64,000 bases of DNA from Symsagittifera roscoffensis (Eukaryota > Xenacoelomorpha > Acoela > Convolutidae), in assembly GCF_963678635.1 (NCBI RefSeq), contig NC_087066.1, positions 62,424,054 to 62,488,053 on the forward strand, read 5' to 3'. The translations under genes and the position numbers were made by a program. Below are positions 1 through 10,310 of the stretch, piece by piece. Under the pieces are notes generated by a model. It ran no database searches. It was not told the DNA's origin and saw only the letters and a program-made list of their open reading frames with translations. Within the stretch, counting starts at the first letter, position 1, and each line of letters begins with the position of its first letter.

Positions 1-528
1 GAAATTAAGTTCGAGTTTGATTTTAAATTTCTGTGGCAAATAAGTACGTAAACCACAGAATTATTTTAAACTATTTTGGCGAAACGAACTAAAATTGAAG
101 CTTTTTGATCAATTTTTTTTTCAGATTAGGTTGACATAAGAGCATTGGTGAACAAAAAAACATTTGCAGAAAATTTATGAGACCTAACTTTTATAGTTTT
201 GGTGATATTTGGACCATAAACTATGATCAAAACTGGGTCAGTTTTGATTGTTTTTGGTCAATAAATTAAATACGCCAAAACTGTTGAATCATTTGTAAAA
301 ACCAGTTGCTGCAAATTGACACTCTAATGTAGCTCATCAAAATATTAAGTAGGAAATTATCATCAAAAATTTGAGCAAAAGATGCAGAAACTTTTTAAAT
401 AAAAAAATTTGTATTTTGTGTAGTAAAAAAGTATTTTTTCATTATCATATTTGTTTAAAAATGTTTTCGTTTATGCAAAACTAAGGATATCATGTTTTTT
501 TTTAATTACTGGGCTTCATAAATAGCTC
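1..528. other. AT-rich non-coding stretch
   Basis: This is AT-rich sequence with many A/T homopolymer runs. I see no open reading frame with protein-like composition on either strand and no repeat structure that I can define. Confidence 0.6.
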
Positions 529-728
529 NNNNNNNNNNNNNNNNNNNNNNNNNNNNNNNNNNNNNNNNNNNNNNNNNNNNNNNNNNNNNNNNNNNNNNNN
601 NNNNNNNNNNNNNNNNNNNNNNNNNNNNNNNNNNNNNNNNNNNNNNNNNNNNNNNNNNNNNNNNNNNNNNNNNNNNNNNNNNNNNNNNNNNNNNNNNNNN
701 NNNNNNNNNNNNNNNNNNNNNNNNNNNN
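529..728. other. Assembly gap (200 N)
   Basis: Exactly 200 consecutive N characters, the usual placeholder for a scaffold gap of unknown size. Reading frames that run through it have no meaning, and the true distance between the flanks is unknown. Confidence 0.99.
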
Positions 729-3287
729 CTTCCACAGGTTTCAAAAACGACGTTTCGACGAGTTTGCAAAGTTGCTAAGGAACCAAATGCTGTACCAAAA
801 AAGCTATCTCAATCTTGTACTACGGTAGTAACAAAAAATTTTAAAAGTAAATTTTGTCAATAAACTATACAAAGTAAAAAATACTTTACAGAACTGAAAA
901 ATTTATTTTTGGAAAAAACTTTGTACAGCAACAATTAAAAACCTACAAAAAATCGTTCTCTGACCCCTTATACATTAGAAAGTATCTGAATATAGGCTAG
1001 GGTGGGTTTTCACGTGACTTCTATATATATGTTTGTTTATTTATCCGGGTTGACGTCCATACAAGAAAAATGTCTGTCATACATTTTCATATATGGAGTC
1101 TATGAAAAAAGTTAAGCAACGTTTTTTTTTTGTAGTGAACAAATAGTGTTAATTGTTTTTATATGCTATGAAACCCCTATAATTGTCAAAATGAAGGCTA
1201 TTTTTTTCAAATACTGAATTTCTCTAAGTAGAATTTTTAGCGCCGTATTCAGAAAGTTTAGTTTTTTGCAATCCGATCAACAATTTAGGTATCATAAATA
1301 ATGACAAGCGGTTTTTATACGTTATAATTGCCTGTTAAACTCTAGAGAAACCTTTCTTAGTTAACGTGCTTCGGGCAAAAACACAAAACTTCAGAATAAA
1401 AATCAGAAATTGGTTTCAATTTTTCTAATAGAAAGAATGATTGTCATACAATTTCATGATATGGAAAAATGATCATCAAATAATTTCATAAAAAGAAAAA
1501 TTTGACTGCATGCAATTTTTGTAATTAAAAATTTTGCAAAACGCAGGTTATTTTGTCCAGGTTGACGGAAAAACACGTATTTTAAAAAATTTTTGCACGG
1601 CAAAAATGACTGTTTTGCTATTTTCATACTATTTGTTTTTCTTCTACGGAAACGGTTTTGTTTGCATTCCCTGCCAAATTTTTTTGATTGTGGAGATTCT
1701 CTGCAAAAACTATTAGTTTGCCGTATGCCTAGCATTAACACTTAATGTATAAACCTGTCTGATGAAAATTTTTGGTTCCTTAGTGCAAATATATTTTTTT
1801 GGAACAAGTTTTGGAAGTTTGCTGATAAATTTAAATTTCAATTAAAAGCGTTTTAGTATGATTATCATTCGACACATACAAATTATTATCCTAGGTATTC
1901 ATTTTTTTCGAAAAAAAAAACACAAACAAGGAAAAAAACCAACCAAAGGCAAAGTTCGTCCTCGTTTTGAATGGTAGTAACAACAAAAAAGCTAGCATCA
2001 AATATTAATTCAAGACGCACACGCAACTGTACCCTAGTTTGATTGCTACTTCCTAGTTTTTTTGTAACCAACTTTTGCCCTTTTTTGGTTGATCCATTCC
2101 TTGATCAGTATTTCATATTTGATCAAAATTATGCAGCATTTCTTGAACTACACGCTCCATAACATACCGGAAATCTGGCATTGTCAAGGTTTGTATAAAG
2201 TAGGACTCACCTGAAACTTTTAGCATAAAACATTGTACTTACAAGCACAAAGAATGAAACACAAAACTTAAATATTATCAAAACCAAAATTAACAAACAA
2301 AAATTGTTTAAAAATCAGTTTTTCTGATAGGAAAAAAAAAACACTTCACAGCGATCAGTTAGTGGTTCAACCCGTCCCATCACAAATTAGGTGCGGCTGA
2401 ACTTAATTTATGTTTTGCGGGGTTTCAATCGCTGGCTGATTGTTTAATTTCGGTTTTGCTAGAAATTCATTATCCAAATTGAAATGATTATGAATTTTCG
2501 ATTGAACTTCTGAAAGGTAAAAAGTATATCGTAATTAAAATCCGCAATTAAAAATTTCATTAAATACAAAACCCTCACTCAATAAAAAGATGAACGCTTG
2601 TAAGTTTTGAAAGCAAACTGCAAACTCAGGAGAAGATTGCACTTCATTGAAATCCTCAAAGAAAACAAGAATGCATTAACCTCGTTGCATGGTGAAACTA
2701 TCTGGATTGACAGCTGGATTAGTATAAACCCAGCTAGCCTTAAAAATTGAAAACATCAACTTGCTTGAAATTAATTGCTTAAATTGTCGATCTTTTCTGA
2801 TAAACTAGCCGAATTTATTGCTTATTGAGCTGTCAACCCAAGTTTTTTTTAACTTGCTTCAAACTTAAAGCATTCGTGCTATTTTAAAGGTTTAAAGTAA
2901 TGCAATTTTTTGAAGTGCAATATTCCCTTGAGTATGCAGTTCGTTTTTTAAGCTAACAAGCTTTCCATTTTTTTTGAGTTAAAAAACTTTTTTTTCAATG
3001 ATATTTTTAATTACGGAATTTGTGGTTGCGCATCTAAGTTTATGCCTAAGTTATTGCTTATAACGAAATATAGTCAAGATTTTCTGACAGTTATAACTAA
3101 AATCAATAGGTTTTGAAAAAAACTATTATCTATTATCATTGTGACAATTTTAGGTGACTATAATCTTTTATATTTCCTAAAAAATCTAGTCATTTATAAA
3201 TAGTTCTAAATTTTTTTTGCTAAATTGTTTTCACACCAAATATTATAATTAAAATGGTGTCAATAACGACACCTCTAAACATGAGAT
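729..3287. other. AT-rich non-coding stretch
   Basis: About 2.5 kb of AT-rich DNA. The short reading frames here (the longest under 100 codons) have no recognisable motif and look like chance. No tRNA or rRNA is visible. Confidence 0.5.
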
Positions 3288-3295
3288 GCCTTGTC
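3288..3295. repeat. Target site duplication, left (GCCTTGTC)
   Basis: An 8-bp direct repeat, GCCTTGTC, repeated exactly at 3721-3728 on the other side of the MITE. Eight bp is the duplication length expected for hAT-superfamily insertion. Confidence 0.9.
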
Positions 3296-3720
3296 CAGGG
3301 GCGGATTTAGGGGGGGGGGGGGGGCGGACGCCCCCTTCTCAGGGATTCGACCCACTGCCGACCCAAAGGGTCCCCCCCCATTGATACTTTTTAAGAAATC
3401 CATTTTTGGCCGACCGACCCTAAGAACTTTCTAAAGGCGCCTTCGGCGCCAATATATACTAATTTTGAGGGGGGAGCGCTCGCCGAAAAAACGCAATTTT
3501 TCGGTCAAAATTTTCCAAAAAGTGCCTAAAAACGCCTTTTTTGACCTGTTTTTTCAAAACTTTGCCTGCGGCGCAAACAATTTTGCCAAAATAGGGACAA
3601 AACCGTGCTTTGGGAGAGCTCGAAAAATCAATTTGGTCGACCTAAAAAAAAGGTCGTCAAAATTTTTGAAAACTTTTTGAAAATCCGCCCCCCCCCGAGA
3701 AAATCCTAGATCCGCCCCTG
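3296..3720 (+). mobile_element. hAT-type MITE, 425 bp
   Basis: A non-autonomous DNA transposon. Seen directly: it starts CAGGGGCGGATTTAGG and ends in the inverse of CAGGGGCGGATCTAGG (15 of 16 matching), with perfect 8-bp duplications outside. It has no transposase; the 71-73 codon frames inside are chance. It contains a 15-base G run next to the left terminus (3310-3324), the complementary C run at the right, and a central GGCGCC-TTC-GGCGCC palindrome near 3436. CAGGG-type termini plus 8-bp duplications point to hAT (established pattern). Relatives lie at 48884, 52141, 53308 and 55051. The perfect duplications suggest this is the youngest copy here. Confidence 0.88.
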
Positions 3721-3728
3721 GCCTTGTC
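3721..3728. repeat. Target site duplication, right (GCCTTGTC)
   Basis: Exact copy of the 8 bp at 3288-3295, directly abutting the CCCCTG end of the MITE. Confidence 0.9.
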
Positions 3729-5230
3729 TTATGTTGGCTCATCTTAACGTTAATTCTTACCACAAAACCGCTCATTCCAGTTCTTTTTTTTTGTGGTAAA
3801 AACTCGAAATATTTGAGTCATTCAGTGTTTTATTTTAGATAAAAATCTGTTTTCCAAATTTTATACAAGCTCACGTCTATGAAAAACATAAATTAAAAGC
3901 AGCTTAGGTATGAGGTCACAAATAAAATAGGCAAATAAAAAAGATTGTAATTGGTTTAAAAAATTGGGAGAAAAAGAACCAAGTATCAATTATAGTTCAT
4001 TAAAGTTGTATCAAAAACAGATGAATCACTGGTTGTAAAACCATTTAAAAATTGAGTTTTTTTTAAAGCTTGAAACTGTACCCGTGGTTTTAAACGCTTC
4101 TTTTTCATGCATTAGTTGATGAGCTACGAAGCGACTCCATACAAGTAAGTCTGATACGTTTTCCGAGTTCTTTTTAGCTAGCGTTGTTCTTGAAGGGCGT
4201 CGTTTATTAAATTAAAACTACACTTTGGTTTTTTCGGAAAAAACTTACATTTTGAATTATCAATCAATGAAGTTTTTTTACAAAGCTGTTGCAGTTCTGA
4301 GAATAAATTTTTAAAACTTGTTTTCCAGAAGTCTTAAGAGTTTTTTGAGGCTTGATAACAACTAATTGGCCAATCTAGGATAAATAATCCGCACTATGTT
4401 TCCATTTTTTGTGAATACGTAGAGTAGGTATTGTTCATTTCACTTCGCTATCCCCCACTGAGGTTCAATGGATAAAAATCTATTATAATGGATTTTTATT
4501 GACAGTCTCTATAAAATTCAAAAAAAAACGAATTATAATCGATTAAAAGCGGATTAAAACGTTACTTGTTTGATACAATAAAAAAATGAACACTTTAATT
4601 GCAAAATGACAATTAATATTTTTATGCAAGTGTTAGTCACCCAAATTTTCTGGGTTATATACTTATTTACAAAATATTTAAATTAATGGTTCGATTTTCA
4701 ACATCAAATAAACTTAAATTGTTTCCATGTTGTTTTTCCATAGGTTGCCATAGAAGGATCTTCACGAAAAATCGATAGAAAATTTTCCTTAAATTTAAAT
4801 TTCATAGTCTTGTTCAAGTTAAACTGCAGCTGTTTATGTTTGAATTTGCATTTTGAATTTAGTTCCAAATAAGAACTGATTTTCTAAAAAAAAAATCAAT
4901 TTTCGACATAATGGCTGCTGAGTCTTGCTTGAAAGTGTAGTTTTTTAGTTTTTTTTGTTTTGTCAATTATGTTGTTCACGTACTTGATTTTTGTGTATGC
5001 CGGTAGTAGTTTATTTTTGATTTTCCATAAATGGCAAGATATTTTCCAATCGAGAAACAAGGAAACCGGAAGTACTTTGTATTCCAGCTTAACATCGGAT
5101 GAAGAATCGAATTTTCTTCTGCCACAGGAGGTCTTTATTGCTCAACTGAGTTGTTTTCAAGGGATATTTTTAGATTGGATGTCAAACTGCTGAATATTAT
5201 TGCTGGGTAGTGCAGATGGCTTATAACTAA
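3729..5230. other. Non-coding stretch between two mobile elements
   Basis: AT-rich. The frame at 4960-5193 on the plus strand is low in complexity and resembles no family I know. Nothing else is supported here. Confidence 0.5.
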
Positions 5231-5239
5231 AGCGTTCAA

Positions 5240-7277
5240 TAGTAGTAATCTTTTTTTTGTCAGTGGTTTTTTATCGATTGTAATGTTTCGATATTGCCAG
5301 CCATTTTTCTTAATATATTTTTAACTTCTCCCTGAAACGTAAGAAATTGATCTGGAATGACCCCCAAATACTTAACTTCTGGCGTTTTTTCTATTTTGTT
5401 ATCATCTAATAATATACTGGACTTTGAATTGTGGTTTCTACCTTGATGTTTTTTGCTATATATTATCAACTCAGTATTCTTTGTGTTGAGTTTTAGAGAA
5501 CAAATTGTGAAGTACAGAGACAAATTCTGACAAAAATTTTGCAATAGCTGTAGAGCATTGATGATGTCAATATCATTACAAAATAGTAGTGTATCATCTG
5601 CATATTGAAACACTTTGCAAGATTCAATTAAATTTTTGTTCAAGTCATTTATGTATAGGTTGAAAATTAGGGGTCCCAAAATTGTACCTTGAGAAACGCT
5701 ATGGTGAAGTGAGATCAAATTGGATTCAGTATTGTTTACTAAAGTTCTATTGTTATGAAGCTATAAATCATTTCAATTGCCGATTCAGAGAAACCCAAAT
5801 CATACAATTTGTTCTTTAAATGATCGTGGTTGATAGAATCATCGAAAGCTTTTGATGAATCTAATAAAAATACGGCAACCTATTTATTTTCATCCATTGA
5901 TTTGCGGAAGAACACAGTGCAATAAAGGATGGCGTTCATCGTTGATTATGAGGTTCTAAAACCAAATTGAGTTTTGCTGAGCAGGTTTTAGGTTTTAAGT
6001 TTTCATTGAGTTGTTTTTATAGTGATTTCTCGAACAGTTTAGAGAATGCACCTGTTATAGAGATTGGTCTATAGTTTTCTGCTATTTCTGGATCATCTTT
6101 TTTGTATATTGGCGTAACAATCGCTCTTTTGAGTCTAGTTCGAAATAAATTGTACTTAATAAATTAATTTATAAGATATGTAAGGTGTGGATATATTTCA
6201 TCGCACCCATCTTTTAGAGCCCAAGCTGGAAGATCAGAAAGTCCGGGTGGTTTATTCGGGTTTAATTTTTTATTTCTTTTTTTCATTTAATTTCACTTAC
6301 AAACCGGAAACAAAATTTTTGTTGCAGTTCCTTTTTGTCCTTGTAATTTTCATGGTCGGATCAATTACTTTTTCATTATTTTTTTCCTCAAAACAACTTC
6401 CGAGTCTAGAAAACTTGTAATGCAAAACATTTGCCATTTTGAAGTTGTTTAGTATCGCTCACCAAATGAATGTTTTAATAGTGTGATTTTGTTTACTGAT
6501 TTTTTCGAGTTTCTTGTGTCACTTATTATATTCCATTTCTGTCGCTCAGTTGTTTGAGATTAAACAAATAAATAAAAAATTTCGATGTGAAACTATCGTC
6601 TTTCAAGTTTACCTTTGGTTTGTCATTGCGAATGTAGAATGTTATGAGTGGTGCGCGGTTTATCAGACAGCTCACTATATGTAAATTGTGCGCTTAAACG
6701 GCACAGTTTTATCAATTCACTTTGTTTTAGGTATCAAAATTGTAGCTAAATGATCAGTTGTTTTGGTGGAGTGAAATTTAAACCTTTTTTCTTCAGTTCG
6801 TTTGATTTTAAATCTGTGATAATCCAGTCACTCAGTGTTTTTGAATGAGTTGACGTCGAATTGTATCCAAGGATTCTTTTTCTTTGGCATTCAAATAGTT
6901 AAGATTGTAGCCATCCATGATAACAATATTTAAATTATAGGATTCTGCGAAGTCAACTGTCAACTGACAGAGCAAGTTCATCGACAAACTCTGTTGTGTT
7001 GGATTTATTTGGATTATAGGAAATACTTAATAGTTTTGATTTTTCAGTTTTGTTCTTTGATGTTTTAAATTCTACCCAGATGCTGTCATACTTTCGATGA
7101 ATTTTTTTTGTTTAAACTCCTACAGTTCAGGTGGAGAATTTTTATGTTGTTTTTCTAATCGTTTAGTCTCTTCGATATGTCATTGAATTGTACAATTGGA
7201 CCTGGATTTGGGTTGATGTTGCCGCAGCATAAAAGAAAATTTGATAATGAAATCAATAATAAGAGAAGTTTTAACAT
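5240..7277 (-). pseudogene. Decayed non-LTR retrotransposon ORF (endonuclease-reverse transcriptase, CR1/jockey-like)
   Basis: Read right to left. The ORF opens at an ATG at 7275-7277 with a hydrophobic leader and a 2A-like NPGP motif, then the apurinic-endonuclease start (ILHLNCRSL, near 7100-7130). A later endonuclease block follows at about 6840-7090 (SIWVEF, then ISYNPN, then NIVIMDGYNLN in place of the usual GDFN). The reverse transcriptase runs from about 6270 to 5260: KPPGLSDLPAWALKD, IVTPIYKK, ENYRPISI, LDSSKAFDD (first catalytic Asp), SVSQGTILGPLIFNLYINDL and YADDT (catalytic pair). Several stops and frame changes break it, and the middle of the endonuclease seems deleted, since the gap is too short. 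Only the 5260-5718 piece (152 codons) stays open. The 3' end looks truncated, with no clear tail. Clade is inferred from motif style. Confidence 0.85.
7197..7277 (-). other. 2A-like / signal-like N-terminal leader of the non-LTR ORF
   Basis: Twenty-seven codons from the ATG at 7275-7277. A Lys is followed by a run of Leu/Ile/Ser/Phe, two Cys, then GNINPNPGP ending at 7197. Known background: 2A ribosome-skipping peptides end in D-V/I-E-x-N-P-G-P, and some non-LTR retrotransposons of marine invertebrates carry 2A-like leaders that can also act as secretion signals. Here N-I-N-P-N-P-G-P keeps the core NPGP but lacks the usual D and E, so activity is doubtful. The hydrophobic run before it fits the dual signal/2A type. 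Confidence 0.65.
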
Positions 7278-7906
7278 TAGTAAAAATGAAATTACTAATG
7301 AAAATGTTTAAGGTAAAGTGCGCTGGAGAGGCAATATAGTGATGTTATTAGTGCGCTTGAGAGGCACCCAACTTGACCTAATGGAACAAAAATTGCAACC
7401 CCTTGAAATTTGTTACTTTTTTTGAATTTGTTCAATCCCCAAAAAAAGATTATTTTGTTGCAATCGATGAACATAAGCACAAAGAAGCTAATTAAGAAGT
7501 TATTTGTTAATATTGGCTATCTTGAAAACTCCAAAACAAACGTACCAGACTTATACCAAATTCTTCTTAACTAGCTTCAGTGATAGTATATTGGCATATA
7601 ATTGTATGAGGGGTTTGGAGGCATAGCAAGGTTATTGAAATTTCTGTGTGACCGTTGATAAGGACGGACCAATTTACAGAATTGTTTTGCTTCATTGTTT
7701 TGTACATTTTTTGGCCGGGCTAGATTGTTAAAATATTGGCATATGAAAGATTTGACGCAGTTGCATAGAAAAGGGACACCGTGCTCGTCATTTAAGTGAA
7801 TATTGTCCTGGTAGAGAAAGCTCCAGTTGTTGTTGCTTTTTATCATTGTAATCAGTTTCAGCACTTGATAACCAGATTTATGCTACTGCCCCTATATGAA
7901 TGTGTT
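7278..7906 (-). other. Sequence upstream of the non-LTR ORF; possible remnant of its first ORF
   Basis: The minus-strand frame at 7577-7864 (95 codons, Cys- and Asn-rich) looks more protein-like than its surroundings. It lies where the 5' part or ORF1 of the non-LTR element would be. It may once have joined the coding-like stretch at 10062-10310, from which it is now separated by the MULE. I do not recognise a domain, and the link is inference. Confidence 0.25.
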
Positions 7907-7915
7907 ATCGTGTCG
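7907..7915. repeat. Target site duplication of MULE, left (ATCGTGTCG)
   Basis: A 9-bp direct repeat found again exactly at 10053-10061. Duplications of 8-10 bp are typical of Mutator-like elements. Confidence 0.85.
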
Positions 7916-7935
7916 GTGGCATGTCACGGAGCCGA

Positions 7936-8150
7936 ATACCTGGATAGCCGAAAAAAAAATTGGTTCCCGAATAGCCGAAAAAAAATTTCGTTCCCGGATA
8001 GCCGAAAAAAAATCGTTCCCGGATAGCCGGAAAAAGTCAAATCACGCATAGCCTTAAAACAATTGTTCATATTACTCAATTAGATTTTTAGAAAAGGCTA
8101 TCCGGGAACAAAAAAATTCGTTCCCGGATAGCCGAAAAAAATTAAATCAC
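7936..8150. repeat. MULE subterminal repeats (GGATAGCCGAAAA units)
   Basis: At least five copies of (C)GGATAGCCGAAAAAA, most preceded by GTTCCC. One pair is inverted around 8094-8130 (GGCTATCCGGGAAC ... GTTCCCGGATAGCC). A second duplicated block, ATCACGCATAGCCTTAAAA plus the following ~35 bp, occurs at about 8041 and 8145. Such arrays are usual transposase-binding sites near MULE ends (family knowledge). Confidence 0.75.
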
Positions 8151-8244
8151 GCATAGCCTTAAAATAAATGTTCATATTACTCAATTAGATTATTATTACG
8201 TCCAATATTACAATTATGGATTATTATGTCGAATATTAAACAAG

Positions 8245-9500
8245 TTATAACAAAGCAGAAACAACTGAAACACCAGACCAAAAATCCTTTATATTACAAT
8301 TTCTTTTTTGAAAAGACAGTTTGAGTGCGGTTATTTGGCCATTCACTCTTCTTAGTTTCTTGGATTGTCTCGGTGGGTCTTGACCCGATTTGAACATTTT
8401 TATTGCTTCTTTCGCAAAAAATTCTTCAGTTTTCAATTGCTTAATTGTGAGCCAAATCGAACATTTTCTTCCTAATTTTTTGTTCCACCGACTATTCCAG
8501 CCCTCACAGCAATTAGTCGTTCGGAAGTTTGGTTCTCTATCAAAAGCATTCCAGAATTTGATCGGAAAAAAATCCAGCCAAATCTTTTCAAAATATTCTG
8601 TAAATTTTTGCAATTCTGGATAACGAGTTTTCAAACCTAAAAACTTGGGCAAGTTCACAAAAGTTCGATAACAATTTCAAACTAATGCTACTGGCAAAAA
8701 CGCGAGGGCGAAAATTTTTCTCATTTGCTTTTTGAACATTTGATTGAATCTGTAGGCAGTTATGAGGCCAAGTGAACGTAACTTTTTGATAAGTGCTTGT
8801 TTAAAATTAAAATAGCAGCCAATATGGCGACTTTTTGGAAAAACTTCTGCCACAGCTGCTTTAAATCCACTTTCGTAATCAGACAAAATATTATCTGGTG
8901 TGAAAACTTTGTCTATTTTTTCCATTTTTTTAAAAGATTATTAAGCATAACTTTGTAATGGTCGCTTGTCTTCCCAGTAAGAAGAGCAAACACTAATGGA
9001 ATCTTGCGATTTTCAAAGTCACCAAAAATTGGAAAGTATGGGTCTGGCGCAGTCTTGAATGTACCGTCAAACAAAATAGTCTCACAGGAAGCTAGCCGCT
9101 CCATAAATTTTTTCGTCGAATATATTGTCACGCCATTTTTCGTATCATTTGTAAGCAAGAATTGTTTTCCCGAAGAACTTTTCGCCCATTCTGGTGGAAT
9201 TTGTACAGCCTAAATGCTGTGTGGAATTGCCGGTAAAAGTTGTTTTTGAGCTCGAGAAAGAGATGATCGCAAACTATTGAATGGAACTATTATCTCGTGA
9301 TTGTATTTTTCGATTGTTTTTTCGTACGCCGTTTTCATTTATTGCGCAGGATTTTTTTTCATTTCTTCAATTAATTTGTCTTTGAATTTCTTTTCTTTTA
9401 GTTGCTGATCGGCTGGCTCATAGGAATGATTCGGATACGGTGGCAAAATAATTCGGGTCAAATCTGACTTTAAGGTTACACGGGTTTTGCAAGGTTTTTC
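8245..9500 (-). pseudogene. MULE transposase with remnant FLYWCH-like N-terminus (broken)
   Basis: Reading from 9500 down: a C-terminal piece of a FLYWCH-like zinc-binding domain (CKTRVTL then YPNHSYEP), a linker, then the MULE transposase domain. Visible are ILFDGTFKTAP (first catalytic Asp), PLVFALLTGK, ILSDYESGF (second Asp), GCYFNFKQAL and NCCEGWN (expected catalytic Glu region). In most relatives the third block reads GCxFHxxQ and the last reads EGWH; here both His are Asn. Stops occur near 9350, 9212 and 8676, with a frame change near 8920. The longest open pieces are 137, 82 and 81 codons. FLYWCH plus MULE is a common metazoan combination. It cannot make an active enzyme as written. 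Confidence 0.85.
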
Positions 9501-10052
9501 TGAACAAATAAAGTAAATGTTTTTATTAGTTGATTTATTTTTCCGGAAAAGAAAGCCGTCGACTACTTAGTTTTGAGGGTTAGGATGTGAGCTAGGTTGA
9601 AAATAAAAATTAATATTAGTTATATTGGAAACATTATGATTAGAATTAAAGGTTTTTTTCAGAAATACTGCTCATTATTTTTAATATTATTTGAGCGTTA
9701 CCGATATCAGTTTGCTTAATGAGTTGATCTGATTTCGTTATCTTGTCTGGTTTAATTTCATGACTTTGTTCTAATTCACTTTAAGTAAATGCTTAACAAA
9801 CAAAATTACAAAAAATTATGCGTTAAAAAGTAGTCGCACATTTGTAGTCAATTTATTGAATGAGATTAATAGTATCAACCAATCAAATCTCTTTAATTTC
9901 TTTGCAGTTTTTGTGGCTACTGGTCTGCAAAAACTGAATGATTTTTATTGGCCAATCAAATTTTGTGACGAATTGCTTTAATTACTATAGCTCAAACCGG
10001 AGATATTTAGTTTTTTCGGCTAGCCGGGAATGCGGTTCTGCAGGTACGCACC

Positions 10053-10061
10053 ATCGTGTCG
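10053..10061. repeat. Target site duplication of MULE, right (ATCGTGTCG)
   Basis: Exact copy of 7907-7915, immediately outside the right terminus of the MULE. Confidence 0.85.
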
Positions 10062-10310
10062 TTGGGCGTGGTTTCTGTTCTGATTCTAGCTGTGATACTA
10101 GAACCCAAATCTAAGTTTTTGGTCTCTTCGGGAATTTTGAAGGGCTCAAACTCACGTATAACTGGGGTCCTGGTACTGATGCTTTGGGTGCTTGACTCCT
10201 GAATCTATCCTGAAGTTCCACTCGCACTTCCCCCTGTTTGATTAATGATGTTGATAATCTTTCTATAGTCCTCCTTCTGGTTGTACAGATCTGCAAAACT
10301 TTGTATATAG
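10062..10310 (-). pseudogene. Coding-like remnant interrupted by the MULE
   Basis: In the minus strand this stretch reads as a hydrophilic protein rich in Thr, Ser, Arg and Glu, with one internal stop near 10200. It stays open up to the MULE target site, so the transposon appears to have landed in a coding or formerly coding sequence. Base composition is less AT-rich than its surroundings. I do not recognise the family. It may be ORF1 of the non-LTR element whose second ORF starts at 7277, or a host exon. Confidence 0.35.

Larger units (their letters stand above)
7916..10052 (-). mobile_element. Mutator-like element (MULE), 2137 bp
   Basis: The element is bounded by perfect 9-bp target duplications. 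Its ends are poorly matched inverted repeats: in the inner part, TGGATAGCCGAAAA on the left pairs with the inverse of TTTTCGGCTAGCCGGG on the right. The left subterminal region repeats a TTCCCGGATAGCCGAAAA unit several times in direct and inverted orientation. Inside is a minus-strand MULE transposase with several disabling changes. The exact duplications beside a dead transposase suggest either recent mobilisation in trans or decay after insertion. Confidence 0.82.

Noticed and set aside
502-769. Two minus-strand reading frames across the N gap
   Set aside because: Almost all of their length is unknown bases. No coding claim is possible.
2340-2410. Possible SINE head (GATCAGTTAGTGGTTCAACCC)
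   Set aside because: It has a vague resemblance to a pol III B box but no A box at the right distance, no tail and no second copy.
5260-5718. The 152-codon reverse transcriptase frame as an intact gene
   Set aside because: It is only the surviving open part of a longer RT. Upstream RT motifs are present in other frames with stops, so it is listed within the pseudogene.
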